From Sphingosinicella sp942492965 (GTDB taxonomy: Bacteria; Pseudomonadota; Alphaproteobacteria; Sphingomonadales; Sphingomonadaceae), in the NCBI GenBank assembly GCA_942492965.1, contig OW818656.1, positions 4,092,001 through 4,156,000 of the forward strand: DNA of 64,000 nucleotides, written 5' to 3'. The translations under genes and the position numbers were made by a program. How positions within the stretch are numbered: position 1 is the stretch's first letter; each line of letters opens with the position of its first letter. Below are positions 45,775 through 55,564 of the stretch, in pieces. The notes under the pieces are model-generated. The model saw only the letters and a program-made list of their open reading frames with translations. It made no database searches and was not told where the DNA came from.

Positions 45775-48386
45775 CAGAATTGGGTCCCTACGTTGAATTG
45801 GAACAGTTTGGTGTCATCGCCGTCCTGTTTGACGAGCGCCTTGGCGACGTCAATACGGAACGGGCCGAACGGAGAGTTCCAGTTGATGCCGAAACCGACG
45901 GCAACACGCGGCTTCCATGTATCGCCGAGGTAAAACTCCTTGAAGCCGGCTTGATACGTCGGATCACCGTTGCTGTCGACGCCGGTCTGAATTTGCCGGA
46001 TATCCTGCAGGTCGGTGGACGGATTGAAATCCGTGTTCCACAGCGCGCCGACATCGACGAACACCGACGGCCGCAGGCCCATCTCGGCGGCGCCTGCGCT
46101 CAGCGGAATCTGCACCTCGGCGCGTACCTGATAATAGGTCTCGCCGCCGATCGAGTCGTCCTGCTCCCCGCTGCTGTCGGTCAGCAGCGTCCAGTCCGCC
46201 GGGTCAGACGCGCTTGCGCTGTCATAGTAGCGGCGGATCACGCGCGGGCCGATGCCGCGAATGTCGAAGCCGCGCATACGCGGTTCGCCGAGGAAGAAGC
46301 GATCCGTGAGGCGGATGTTGTCCCCGCCCCAGCCGAAGATGTAGCCGGCTTCAAGCCCGAGATTCAGGATGAAGCCGCTGCCGAACAGGCGCCAGTATTT
46401 GTCGGCGTTGAGGCGCGAGCGCACGTATTGCACGCTGCCGCCGACGCCCGCGATGTCCTGGCTGATCATGAAGCGGTGGCCCGCGCTCGGGCGGATCGCA
46501 TTGTTACGCGTGTCGTAGGCGATCGAGTAGCCGAGCGACGAGGTCGTGCGTTTGCCGACCGCATCGCAGAGGAAGCGGCCCGCGAGCAGCGGATCGCAGA
46601 CGCCGTTCCGATAGAATGTGCTCTCGTCGAGCGACACGTCGTCGTAGCTGAGACCGTAGCGGAACGACGCCGACCAGAACTCGGTGATCGGGAAGCCCGT
46701 GCGGATCTGGAAGCCGGTCGTCGACTGCTCGTAGGTGGTGTCGCGGTCGCCGTTTCCGAGGAAGCGGAAGCTGTTGTAATCGCGCCGGAAGATGTCGCCG
46801 CCGAGTGCGAGGTTGCGCCCGAACAGGTACGGCTCGGTGAAGCCTATTTCCGCCGACTGCGAATATTTGGACCAGTTGACCGAGGCGCGCAGCTCCTGGC
46901 CCATGCCGCGGAAGTTGCGCTGCCGGATCGACAGGTTGACGAGGAAGTTCTCGAGGCTCGAATAGCCCGCCGAAACCTGAAGTTCGCCGGTCGCCTGTTC
47001 CTCGAGGTTGGCTTCAAGGATCACCTTGTCCGGCCCCGAACCCTGCTTCTGCTGGATTTCGAGGTTTTCCTGGAAATAGCCGAGGCTCTGGATACGGTCG
47101 CGCGAGCGCTTGACGCGGAAGCTGTTGAAGGCATCGCCCTCGGCGAGGCGGAACTCGCGGCGGATCACGTGATCCTTGGTGATCGTGTTGCCGTTGATCT
47201 CGACACGCTCGACATAGACGCGGGGCGTTTCGTTGATGACGAACGTCACCCCCATCTCGCGCTTTTCCTTGTCGCGGTTGAAGCGGGGGTTGATGTCGGC
47301 AAACGCGTAGCCGAGGAGGCCGACCGATTCCGACAGGCTCGTCACCGTGTCCTCGATCTCCTTGGCGTTGTACCAGTCGCCCTGCTTCATCGGAAGCATA
47401 CGCTTGAAGTTCTCTTCCTTGATGTCGCGGATCTGGCTTTCAAGGTCGACCTCGCCGAACTTGTAGCGCTCACCTTCCTCAACCACGTAGGTGATGATGA
47501 AGTCCTTGCGGTCCGGCGTCAGCTCGGCGACCGACGACACCACGCGAAAATCGGCATAACCCTGCGTCAGATAATATTGGCGCAGCTTCTGCTGGTCATA
47601 GGCCGAACGATCGGGATCATACGTGTCGTTCGAGGTGAAGAACTTGTACCACTTGGCTTCCTTGGTGGCCATTTCGCCGCGCAAGTCGCCGTCCGAGAAC
47701 TTGGTGTTGCCGACGATGTTGATGCGGCGGACCTTGGACTTCGGCCCCTCGTCGATCTCGAACACCACGTCGACGCGGTTCTGGTCGAGCTGGACGATCT
47801 TCGGCTCGACGGCCGCGGCGAAGCGGCCCTGGCGCCGGTAGAGCTCCAGGATACGGGCAACGTCCGCGCGCGCCTTGGAGCGCGTGAAAATCTGGCGCGG
47901 CGCGAGCTTGATCTCGTCCTTGAACTTCTCGTCCTTCAAGCGCTTGTTGCCTTCAAGCACGATGCGGTTGACGACGGGGTTCTCGCGCACATCGACCACC
48001 AGCTCGCCCTGCCGGTCGCGGATCGTGACGTCAGCGAAGAGTTCGGTCGCGTAGAGGTCCTTCAGCGCGCGGTCGAGTCGGTTGCGGTCGTAGCTGTCGC
48101 CCGCCGACAGGCCCACATACGAGCGCACCGTTTCCGGCTCCAGACGTTCCGCGCCGCGGATCGTGATCGAACGCACGACACCGTCTTGCTCGGCAACAGC
48201 CACAGGCGCAGGCGCCGCCGAAGGCGCGGCTTCCGCGGGCTGCGCGTCCTGCGCCAGCGCGGGCTGCGAGAGGCCAAGCGCACTGCCGAGAAGCAGCGCG
48301 GAGACCCAGTTACGATGCATGGCGGCCGGCATCAGCGTCTGTTGGCCCACAGGTTCCCCACTCTCGTTCAAATCTTGTGGCCGCAT
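45774..48386 (-). CDS. bamA: Outer-membrane protein assembly factor BamA
   Basis: The 870-residue Omp85 protein inserts beta-barrel proteins in the outer membrane. Five POTRA domains span about residues 70-430 (first: VRSITIRGAERLEPETV), followed by a 16-strand barrel with the loop-6 motif RMRGFDIRGIGPR. The C-terminal residues VGTQF form the expected closing strand. An ATG at 48386 begins two bases from rseP, but the signal peptide (HRNWVSALLLGSALGLS to ALAQD) fits the ATG at 48320, so the true start may be there. Rest of operon: rseP upstream, skp downstream. Confidence 0.95.
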   Translation of the reverse strand: MRPQDLNESGEPVGQQTLMPAAMHRNWVSALLLGSALGLSQPALAQDAQPAEAAPSAAPAPVAVAEQDGVVRSITIRGAERLEPETVRSYVGLSAGDSYDRNRLDRALKDLYATELFADVTIRDRQGELVVDVRENPVVNRIVLEGNKRLKDEKFKDEIKLAPRQIFTRSKARADVARILELYRRQGRFAAAVEPKIVQLDQNRVDVVFEIDEGPKSKVRRINIVGNTKFSDGDLRGEMATKEAKWYKFFTSNDTYDPDRSAYDQQKLRQYYLTQGYADFRVVSSVAELTPDRKDFIITYVVEEGERYKFGEVDLESQIRDIKEENFKRMLPMKQGDWYNAKEIEDTVTSLSESVGLLGYAFADINPRFNRDKEKREMGVTFVINETPRVYVERVEINGNTITKDHVIRREFRLAEGDAFNSFRVKRSRDRIQSLGYFQENLEIQQKQGSGPDKVILEANLEEQATGELQVSAGYSSLENFLVNLSIRQRNFRGMGQELRASVNWSKYSQSAEIGFTEPYLFGRNLALGGDIFRRDYNSFRFLGNGDRDTTYEQSTTGFQIRTGFPITEFWSASFRYGLSYDDVSLDESTFYRNGVCDPLLAGRFLCDAVGKRTTSSLGYSIAYDTRNNAIRPSAGHRFMISQDIAGVGGSVQYVRSRLNADKYWRLFGSGFILNLGLEAGYIFGWGGDNIRLTDRFFLGEPRMRGFDIRGIGPRVIRRYYDSASASDPADWTLLTDSSGEQDDSIGGETYYQVRAEVQIPLSAGAAEMGLRPSVFVDVGALWNTDFNPSTDLQDIRQIQTGVDSNGDPTYQAGFKEFYLGDTWKPRVAVGFGINWNSPFGPFRIDVAKALVKQDGDDTKLFQFNVGTQF

Positions 48387-48387
48387 C

Positions 48388-49524
48388 TCAGCCGATTAGC
48401 CCGGCGACATGCTTGAACACGCCAAAAGATGCAAGGTCGTTCCAGGTTACGATCAGCATGAAGGAGATGAGAAGTGCAAAGCCTGTCATGAATGCCCACT
48501 CCTGCACGCGCGGCGGAATCGGCTTCCGGCGCACGGCCTCTGCCGCGTAAATCGCAAGGTGCCCCCCGTCCAGCATGGGGATGGGAAGCAGGTTGATGAA
48601 GCCGAGGTTGATGGAGACGAGCGCCATCAGGTTCACGAAGGCCTCGATGCCCATCGTGCCCGCCTGCCCCGAAACCTCGGCGATCTTGAGCGGCCCGCCG
48701 AGCTCCTTCATGGAGCGGCGGCCAGTAACGATCTGGACGAGGCCCTCCACCATCATGCCTGTTGTGTCGAACACCGCTTCGGTGCCGTACCATAGCGATT
48801 CCACCGGCCCGCGCTCGATAACGCCGCGCTCTTCACCGATGAGGCCGATACGGGGGATCGTGAAGGTCTTGCCGAAGCGATCCTTCTCTTCGATCAGGTC
48901 GGGCGTCAGCACGATGTTGCGCACGGCGCCGGCGCGCTCGAAATCGACCGAAACCGGCGTGCCGGGGTTGATCATCACCACGCCGATGATGTCCTCGAAA
49001 CGCTCGATCGCCTTGCCGTCCACCTTCAGGATGCGGTCGCCGGGGGCGAGCCCCGCGCGGTCCGCCGCCGATTCCGTCACGATGTTCGAAACCACCGGCG
49101 AGGTGTAGCTCTGGCCGTAGATGGCGATGAAGGTCGCGAAGATCAGAATCGCCGCCGCGAAGTTCACGAACGGCCCCGCCGCGACGATGATCGCGCGCTG
49201 CCAGAGCGGCTTGAAGGCGAACAGGAACGGCTTTTCGGCCGGATCGACGCGCGCGGCCTCCTGCGGCATACTCGCGGCGTTGGCGTCGCCGGTGAACTTC
49301 ACATAGCCGCCGAGCGGCAGCCAGCCGACCTTCCAGCGCTCGCCGCGCCGGTTCGTCCAGCCGAAAATCTCGCGGCCGAAGCCGATCGAGAAGCTGTCCA
49401 CCGCCGTGTTGAACATGCGCCCCGCGAGGTAGTGGCCCATCTCGTGGATGAACACGAGCGGGCTGATCATCGCCACGAACATCAGGATCGTGAACAGGAT
49501 CCCCGGGGACGGCAGAATTTCCAT
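48388..49524 (-). CDS. rseP: RIP metalloprotease RseP
   Basis: A 378-residue membrane site-2 protease. The zinc motif is H27-E-M-G-H31 in FIHEMGHYLAGR, followed by one PDZ domain (about 140-215, GLAPGDRILKVDG) and the second metal motif LLPIPMLDGGHL. Four transmembrane spans are visible. It cleaves anti-sigma factors such as RseA. The ATG overlaps the dxr stop (TGATG). Confidence 0.93.
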   Translation of the reverse strand: MEILPSPGILFTILMFVAMISPLVFIHEMGHYLAGRMFNTAVDSFSIGFGREIFGWTNRRGERWKVGWLPLGGYVKFTGDANAASMPQEAARVDPAEKPFLFAFKPLWQRAIIVAAGPFVNFAAAILIFATFIAIYGQSYTSPVVSNIVTESAADRAGLAPGDRILKVDGKAIERFEDIIGVVMINPGTPVSVDFERAGAVRNIVLTPDLIEEKDRFGKTFTIPRIGLIGEERGVIERGPVESLWYGTEAVFDTTGMMVEGLVQIVTGRRSMKELGGPLKIAEVSGQAGTMGIEAFVNLMALVSINLGFINLLPIPMLDGGHLAIYAAEAVRRKPIPPRVQEWAFMTGFALLISFMLIVTWNDLASFGVFKHVAGLIG

Positions 49525-50687
49525 CAGTGTGCGCGACCTCTTATGTGCGTCTCGCCGACACGCCGCGCCTCGCTGTCGCAGGCCAGCACGTCATCGAGCG
49601 ATTCGACGGCGTGACCGCCGACAGCTTCCATCGTTTGCTCCACAATCGCGGCAATATCGAGGAAGCCGATTCGACCCTCCAGAAATGCCGCGACCGCCAC
49701 TTCATTGGCGGCGTTTAACACTGTGGGACATGAACCGCCGCTGACAAGCGCCTCGCGCGCAAGGCGGAGCGCCGGGAAACGGGCAGGATCGGGCGCTTCG
49801 AAATCGAGCCGCGCGACCTGCGCGAGATCGAGCCGTGCGCACGGCGTCGCCATCCGGTCCGGCCACGAGAGCGCATAGGCGATGGGAATCCGCATATCGG
49901 GCGACCCGAGCTGCGCGAGCATCGAGCCATCGACATACTCGACAAAGCTGTGAACCACCGACTGTGGGTGCACGATTACGTCCAGCTGCCTCTCCTCCAC
50001 CGGGAACAGGTGATACGCTTCGATGAGCTCCAATCCCTTGTTCATCAGCGTGGCGGAATCGACCGAAATCTTGGCGCCCATCGACCACACGGGGTGCGCG
50101 ACAGCCTGCGACGGCGTCATGGCGGCCATCTCTGAAAGGCTGCGCGTACGGAACGGCCCCCCGCTCGCCGTAAGGATGATGCGCGCGACGCGTTCAGGGT
50201 TTTCGAAGTCGAAGACCTGGTGGATGGCGTTATGCTCGGAATCGACGGGCAGCAGACGCGCGCCGCTCAGCTTTGCGCGCGCATTCACCAGTTCGCCGGC
50301 GCAAACGAGCGTTTCCTTGTTGGCGAACGCCACGCACGCGCCCCGCTCGACGGCACGCAGCGTCGGAGGGAGGCCCGCTGCGCCGACAATCGCGGCCATG
50401 ACGATGTCGCTCGGCACGTCGGCGGCATCGCTGAGCGCCCGCACGCCTGCCGCAGCCTCGATCCCCGATCCTGCGAGCGCATCCTTGAGGTCGGCGTAGG
50501 CATCGTCGTCGGCGACGACCGCCATCCGGGCGCCGAGGCGGCGCGCTTCGGCGGCAAGGCTGCGGACATCGCGGTTCGCGGTGAGCACATCGACCGACCA
50601 GCGTTCGGGCTCACGCGCCACGAGGTCGATCGTCGAACGGCCGACCGAACCGGTGGCGCCGAAAATGCTGATCGTGCGCGCCGTCAT
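49524..50687 (-). CDS. dxr: 1-deoxy-D-xylulose-5-phosphate reductoisomerase
   Basis: A 387-residue MEP-pathway enzyme making 2-C-methyl-D-erythritol 4-phosphate. It has the NADPH motif GATGSVGRSTIDLV, the substrate blocks NKETLVCAGELV, PVDSEHNAI and LTASGGPF, and the MNKGLELIEA motif. ATG 50687 overlaps the cdsA stop by 4 bases. Also see ispE at 57398, so both early and middle MEP steps are encoded here. Confidence 0.96.
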   Translation of the reverse strand: MTARTISIFGATGSVGRSTIDLVAREPERWSVDVLTANRDVRSLAAEARRLGARMAVVADDDAYADLKDALAGSGIEAAAGVRALSDAADVPSDIVMAAIVGAAGLPPTLRAVERGACVAFANKETLVCAGELVNARAKLSGARLLPVDSEHNAIHQVFDFENPERVARIILTASGGPFRTRSLSEMAAMTPSQAVAHPVWSMGAKISVDSATLMNKGLELIEAYHLFPVEERQLDVIVHPQSVVHSFVEYVDGSMLAQLGSPDMRIPIAYALSWPDRMATPCARLDLAQVARLDFEAPDPARFPALRLAREALVSGGSCPTVLNAANEVAVAAFLEGRIGFLDIAAIVEQTMEAVGGHAVESLDDVLACDSEARRVGETHIRGRAH

Positions 50688-51475
50688 CGCATAAGGCCTA
50701 TGGCGAGGGCCACGAGCACGCTCACCGGCACGACGCCGTCCAGCCTGTCCATCATGCCGCCGTGTCCGGGGAGGATGCTGCCGGAATCCTTCACACCCGC
50801 GCGGCGTTTCAGGTGGCTTTCGAAAAAGTCCCCCACCTGCGCCGCAACGGCAAGCACCGCGCCGAGCGCTGCCGCGAAGAGGGGTTCGAGCGCGAGGCCG
50901 AACTGGCGGGAAAGCAGCCACGCGGTCAGCGCCGCTGCGACCATGCCGCCGCCGAGACCGGCCCACGTTTTCGAGGGGCTGATGCGCGGGGCGATCTTGG
51001 GCCCGCCGATGGTGCGGCCCGAAAAATAGGCGGCGATATCGGTCGCCCAGACGATCGCCAGCGTCCAGATCACAAGCTGTGCGCCGAGCGGCTCCGCGCG
51101 CAGCCAGACGAGCGCGATCCCCGGAAATGCCGCATAAAGCACGCCCCATGCCGCGATGCGGGCAAGGAAGAACAGGCTCGCCGCCGTAACGCCGACGAGC
51201 AGCAGCGCATAGCCGAGGTAGCCGAGGTGCGTGAACAGCACAGCCCCGGCGAGTGCGAACATGCCGGCCAGCCGAACTGTGCGGCCGACCCGGTGCATCG
51301 CGCACCATTCGCCGTAGATGAGCAGGACGACGACGGCGACGAGCAGCGCGAAAGCGACACCGCCAAGCCATACGGCGCCGAGCGCAAGCGCGATGAGTGC
51401 GATACCGACAAGGATGCGCGGCAAGAGATCGCCGTAGCGCGACCCCGGCTTCACGGCAGGCTCAGAGCCCGCCAT
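50684..51475 (-). CDS. cdsA: Phosphatidate cytidylyltransferase
   Basis: A 263-residue inner-membrane enzyme that makes CDP-diacylglycerol. About eight membrane segments; the family signature is in the C-terminal part: VGDFFESHLKRRAGVKDSGS and ILPGHGGMMDRLDG. The start at ATG 51475 lies within the end of uppS; a GTG six codons upstream (51493) is also in frame. Confidence 0.94.
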   Translation of the reverse strand: MAGSEPAVKPGSRYGDLLPRILVGIALIALALGAVWLGGVAFALLVAVVVLLIYGEWCAMHRVGRTVRLAGMFALAGAVLFTHLGYLGYALLLVGVTAASLFFLARIAAWGVLYAAFPGIALVWLRAEPLGAQLVIWTLAIVWATDIAAYFSGRTIGGPKIAPRISPSKTWAGLGGGMVAAALTAWLLSRQFGLALEPLFAAALGAVLAVAAQVGDFFESHLKRRAGVKDSGSILPGHGGMMDRLDGVVPVSVLVALAIGLMR

Positions 51476-52211
51476 AGCGCCGTTCGCGCGCACCGAACGC
51501 CTCGACGGCGCGGCGCAGCGACTCGCCGTCGAAATCCGGCCAGTATTGCTCGGTGAACACCAGCTCCGCGTATGCCGCCTGCCACATCAGGAAGTTCGAG
51601 AGGCGCTGCTCGCCCGAGGTGCGGATCACGAGGTCGAGCTGCGGCAACTCGGCGGTATCGAGCCGAGCCGTGATGTCCGCGGTCGTCACGTCATCCGGCG
51701 CCATGCGTCCGGCGGCGACGTCGCGGGCGATGCTGCGCACGGCGCGTGTGATCTCATCCTGCGAACCGTAGTTGAGCGCGATAACGAGGCGTAGCTTGCG
51801 ATTGCCCGCCGTTCGCGTCTTCGCGCCTTCAAGCAGCGCAAGAATATCCGGGGACAAGCGGCTGTAATCACCGATGAAGCTGAGCCGCACGCCGTTCCGG
51901 TCCAGCTCCGCGATCTCGCTCAGCAGATACTGCTTGAGCAGACCCATCAGGTAGCCGACCTCGTCCTCCGGCCGCTTCCAGTTCTCCGAGGAGAAGGCGT
52001 AGAGCGTCAGCACCTCGACACCGAGATCGGGCGCCGCTTCGACAACCTTGCGCACCGCTTCGACGCCGGACTTGTGCCCGGCGATGCGCGGCAGGCGGCG
52101 CGCCTTTGCCCAGCGGCCGTTGCCATCCATGATGATGCCGACATGGCGCGGCCCCACGGACTCCTGCCCACTGCCCGCAAGCGGGGCTGGCGGAACGGCA
52201 GGCGAGGTCAC
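51462..52211 (-). CDS. uppS: Undecaprenyl diphosphate synthase
   Basis: A 249-residue cis-prenyltransferase that makes the C55 carrier of peptidoglycan. It has HVGIIMDGNGRWAK with the catalytic Asp, SSENWKRP and the C-terminal RTSGEQRLSNFLMWQ block. The start is GTG 52211, overlapping the frr TGA stop by 4 bases. Confidence 0.95.
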   Translation of the reverse strand: MTSPAVPPAPLAGSGQESVGPRHVGIIMDGNGRWAKARRLPRIAGHKSGVEAVRKVVEAAPDLGVEVLTLYAFSSENWKRPEDEVGYLMGLLKQYLLSEIAELDRNGVRLSFIGDYSRLSPDILALLEGAKTRTAGNRKLRLVIALNYGSQDEITRAVRSIARDVAAGRMAPDDVTTADITARLDTAELPQLDLVIRTSGEQRLSNFLMWQAAYAELVFTEQYWPDFDGESLRRAVEAFGARERRYGGL

Positions 52212-52762
52212 TGGCCGAGGATTTCCTTTTCCTTGGCGGCGCAGATGCTGTCCACATCGGCGATCGCCTTGTCGGTCAGCTTCTGGACTTCGGTTTCGAG
52301 GCGCTTTTCCTCGTCCTTGCCGATTTCGCCCTTCTTTTCAGAGGCCTTCAGCGCGTCCATGCCGTCACGGCGGACGTTGCGGACGGCGATCTTCGCTTTC
52401 TCGCCGTACTGCGAGGCGAGCTTGGCGAGTTCCTTGCGGCGCTCCTCGGTGAGGTCGGGGATCGGCAGGCGCAGCGTCTGCCCATCGACGATCGGGTTGA
52501 GCCCGAGCCCGGCCGCGCGGATCGCCTTTTCGACCGGCTGCACGTTGCTGCGGTCCCAAACCTGCACGGCGAGCATTCGCGCCTCGGGCGCCGTCACCGT
52601 CGCGACCTGATTGAGCGGCATGTGCGCGCCGTAAACCTCGACGTTCACCGGATCGAGCAGCGACGTGGAGGCGCGGCCCGTGCGCAGGCCGCCGAGATCG
52701 TGCTTCAGCGCGTCGAGCGCGCCGGTCATGCGGCGTTCGATATCAGCCTTGTTATAGCTCAT
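52208..52762 (-). CDS. frr: Ribosome recycling factor
   Basis: A 184-residue protein of two-domain tRNA-mimic shape. Family blocks: LGGLRTGRASTSLLDPVNVE, and LTEERRKELAKLASQYGEKAKIAVRNVRRDG (given in parts). It releases ribosomes with EF-G after termination. The stop overlaps uppS. Confidence 0.95.
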   Translation of the reverse strand: MSYNKADIERRMTGALDALKHDLGGLRTGRASTSLLDPVNVEVYGAHMPLNQVATVTAPEARMLAVQVWDRSNVQPVEKAIRAAGLGLNPIVDGQTLRLPIPDLTEERRKELAKLASQYGEKAKIAVRNVRRDGMDALKASEKKGEIGKDEEKRLETEVQKLTDKAIADVDSICAAKEKEILGQ

Positions 52763-52779
52763 GCTCAGTCCCTTCGGAT

Positions 52780-53499
52780 CTATTGGTTGCGCACGATCGT
52801 GGAGACGCCTTCGCCCGCAAGAACCCGCGCAAGGTTGCCGTGTTCCCGGATATTGAAGACGACGATCGGAATGGCGTTCTCGCGGCAGATCGCGACGGCG
52901 GACGCGTCCATCACCTTGAGATTGTCGGCGAGCACCTTGTCGTAGCTGAGCGACTCATAGCGCGTCGCGCTTTTGTCCTTCTTCGGATCGGCGTTGTAGA
53001 CGCCGTCGACGCTGGTGCCCTTGAACAGCGCGTCGCACTGCATTTCCGCCGCACGCAGCGCAGCGGCGGTGTCGGTGGTGAAATAGGGGTTTCCGGTGCC
53101 CGCCGCGAAAATGACGATCCGGCCCTTTTCCATGTGCCGCACGGCACGGCGGCGGATGTAGGGTTCGCAGACGCTCGACATCGGGATCGCGGACTGGACG
53201 CGCGTATCGACGCCCATGCGTTCGAGGCTGTTCTGCACGGCGAGCGCGTTCATCACGGTCGCGAGCATCCCCATGTAGTCGGCGCTCGCGCGGTCGAAGC
53301 CCTGCTCTGCCGCCGCGAGGCCGCGGAAGATGTTGCCGCCGCCGACGACGAGGCAAAGCTCGAAGCCCGCTTCCTTGGCGATGCGGACTTCATCGGCGAC
53401 GCGATTGACGGTGACGGTATCGATGCCGAACGTCTGGTCGCCCATAAGCGCCTCGCCCGACAGTTTCAGAAGAATGCGCTTGAACGGCTTCGATGACAT
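52780..53499 (-). CDS. pyrH: Uridylate kinase
   Basis: The 239-residue amino-acid-kinase-fold enzyme phosphorylates UMP. It shows RILLKLSGEAL, GGGNIFRG and FKGTSVDGVYNADPKKD. It lies between tsf and frr; the 91-base gap to tsf holds a GC-rich hairpin. Confidence 0.95.
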   Translation of the reverse strand: MSSKPFKRILLKLSGEALMGDQTFGIDTVTVNRVADEVRIAKEAGFELCLVVGGGNIFRGLAAAEQGFDRASADYMGMLATVMNALAVQNSLERMGVDTRVQSAIPMSSVCEPYIRRRAVRHMEKGRIVIFAAGTGNPYFTTDTAAALRAAEMQCDALFKGTSVDGVYNADPKKDKSATRYESLSYDKVLADNLKVMDASAVAICRENAIPIVVFNIREHGNLARVLAGEGVSTIVRNQ

Positions 53500-53542
53500 A
53501 CGTTTTGTCGCGCCTCCCGATACGCGGGGCGCACCTTAGTTG

Positions 53543-53583
53543 GCCGGCGGGGGGCGGACAAGCGCCGCCACCCCGCGTCCGGC
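53543..53583 (-). other. GC-rich hairpin between tsf and pyrH
   Basis: Arms GCCGGCGGGGGGCGG (53543-53557) and a mismatched partner running to 53583 can fold into a long G:C stem with a short loop. On the leftward transcript no T run follows it, so it may be a stability or attenuating element rather than a true terminator. On the other strand a short TTTT run follows, but no rightward gene precedes it. Confidence 0.4.
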
Positions 53584-53590
53584 TGAAATT

Positions 53591-54517
53591 TTAACGACCG
53601 ACGGCGGCGGCGACTTCCGCCGCGAAATCGGTCTCTTCCTTCTCGATGCCCTCGCCGAGCTGGAAGCGCACGAACTCGGCGATCTTCACCGGCGTGCCGA
53701 GGTCTTTCGCAGCCTTGGCGACCACGTCCGACACCTTGCTCTTGCCGTCGATCACGAAGATCTGGCCGAGCAGCGTCGATTCGCCGAGGAACTTGCGCAC
53801 GCCGCCTTCCACCATCTTCTCGACGATGTCGGCGGGCTTGCCCGACTGAGCGGCCTTCTCGCGCGCGATCGAACGCTCACGATCGACAACTGCCGGGTCA
53901 ACGCCCGTCTCATCGAGCGCCAGCGGGTTCGCGGCGGCGATATGCATGGCGATCTGCTTGCCGAGCGCTTCGAGCTGGGCGGCGTCGCCCGTCGATTCGA
54001 TCGCGACGAGCACGCCGATCTTGCCGAGGCCCGGCGCAGCGGCATTGTGCACGTAGGACGACACGACGCCCGCAGACACGGAGACCTGCGCGATGCGGCG
54101 CAGCGACTGGTTCTCGCCGATCTTCGCGATGTTCTCGGTCAGCGCTTCCGAGACCGGCTTGCCGCCGGCGGTGTTCTGCGCGCCGAGCGCGGCGACATCG
54201 GTGGTGCCGCTCGCAAGCGCAAGGCCCGTCACTTCGCGAACGAAGCCCTGGAAGATCTCGTTTTTCGCAACGAAGTCGGTTTCCGAGTTGACCTCGACCG
54301 CCGTACCCTTCGTGCCGCTGGTGGCGACGCCGACGAGGCCTTCGGCAGCCGTGCGGCCCGCCTTCTTGGCGGCGGTGGCGAGGCCCTTGGCGCGCAGCCA
54401 GTCGACCGCCGCTTCGAAGTCGCCGCCGGTTTCGGTGAGCGCCTTCTTGCTGTCCATCATGCCGGCGCCGGTGCGCTCGCGCAGGTCCTTCACAAGCTGT
54501 GCCGTGATCTCGGCCAT
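53591..54517 (-). CDS. tsf: Elongation factor Ts
   Basis: A 308-residue guanine-nucleotide exchange factor for EF-Tu. N-terminal signature ERTGAGMMDSKKALTE and VNSETDFVAKN are intact. It has the dimerisation and core domains in the full-length form. It follows rpsB by 103 bases. Confidence 0.96.
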   Translation of the reverse strand: MAEITAQLVKDLRERTGAGMMDSKKALTETGGDFEAAVDWLRAKGLATAAKKAGRTAAEGLVGVATSGTKGTAVEVNSETDFVAKNEIFQGFVREVTGLALASGTTDVAALGAQNTAGGKPVSEALTENIAKIGENQSLRRIAQVSVSAGVVSSYVHNAAAPGLGKIGVLVAIESTGDAAQLEALGKQIAMHIAAANPLALDETGVDPAVVDRERSIAREKAAQSGKPADIVEKMVEGGVRKFLGESTLLGQIFVIDGKSKVSDVVAKAAKDLGTPVKIAEFVRFQLGEGIEKEETDFAAEVAAAVGR

Positions 54518-54620
54518 GTGCTTAATCCCTTCTGTCTTTGAATGAGGCGGGGCGGCTGCCCGTTACGGCGCCGCCCCTTCCGTTTTGTGACACACCGCTC
54601 GAAAAGCGGCGCGTGGGGCG

Positions 54621-55370
54621 TCAGGCGGCGACTTCGGCCTGCGGCTCGGCCGCTGCGCCGATGTCCGCGCCCAGATCGCGCTGACGGTTCTGGTTGCCGC
54701 CCAGAACCGCGTCCGCGATCGCATCGCAGTAAAGGCGGATGGCGCGCGAGGCGTCATCGTTGCCCGGGATCGGGAACGCGATGCCGCTCGGATCGCTGTT
54801 CGTGTCGAGGATCGCGATCACCGGAATGCCGAGCACGTTGGCTTCCTTCACGGCGAGGTCTTCCTTGTTCGTATCGATCACGAACATGACGTCGGGCAGG
54901 CCGCCCATGTCGCGGATACCGCCGAGCGAGGCTTCGAACTTGTCGCGCTCGCGCGTCATCTTCAGCACTTCCTTCTTGGTGAGGCCGTGCGTGTCGCCGG
55001 CAAGCTGCTCTTCGAGCTGCTTGAACTTGCGGATCGACTGCGAGATCGTCTTCCAGTTGGTGAGCATACCGCCCAGCCAGCGATGGTTCACGAAATGCTG
55101 ACGCGAACGGCGCGCGGCCTCCGCGATCGGCTCCTGCGCCTGGCGCTTGGTGCCGACGAACAGCACCTTGCCGCCTGCCGCGACGGTGGCGCGGACGAAT
55201 TCGAGCGCGCGCGCGAACTGCGGGACGGACTGCGACAGATCGATGATGTGAACGCCATTGCGGTCACCGAAGATGTAAGGCTTCATCTTCGGGTTCCAAC
55301 GGTGTGTCTGGTGACCAAAGTGGGCGCCGGCTTCCAAAAGCTGCGCCATCGTGACGACGGGTGCCGCCAT
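54621..55370 (-). CDS. rpsB: 30S ribosomal protein S2
   Basis: A 249-residue ribosomal protein with LLEAGAHFGHQTHRWNPKM, the coiled-coil insertion near LTKKEVLKMTRERDKFE and FVIDTNKEDLAVKEA. The ATG at 55370 was chosen over an in-frame start 19 codons upstream because GGAAGGAGAAACG precedes it. It is the first gene of the rpsB-tsf pair. Confidence 0.97.
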   Translation of the reverse strand: MAAPVVTMAQLLEAGAHFGHQTHRWNPKMKPYIFGDRNGVHIIDLSQSVPQFARALEFVRATVAAGGKVLFVGTKRQAQEPIAEAARRSRQHFVNHRWLGGMLTNWKTISQSIRKFKQLEEQLAGDTHGLTKKEVLKMTRERDKFEASLGGIRDMGGLPDVMFVIDTNKEDLAVKEANVLGIPVIAILDTNSDPSGIAFPIPGNDDASRAIRLYCDAIADAVLGGNQNRQRDLGADIGAAAEPQAEVAA

Positions 55371-55564
55371 AATCGTTTCTCCTTCCGGTTTGACCTCGAT
55401 GCAGGAGGAAGGCAGCAGGCCGCCCACCGGATATGTTCCCGCATCTGTGGAATGCGGCGGCCTTTAGCGCCGCGCGGCGGCAAATGCAAGGGGGCGCCGG
55501 ATTGTCCGGGGGACGAAAGCGGCGTATTGCGTATCAGGCGCAAAGATCGTCTTGGGAGGACGGC

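Noticed and set aside
45780..48416. An 878-codon open frame on the plus strand opposite bamA
   Set aside because: It lies fully antisense to BamA, whose POTRA and barrel motifs are clear; the translation is low-complexity Val/Ala/Asp/Arg from GC-rich codon bias.
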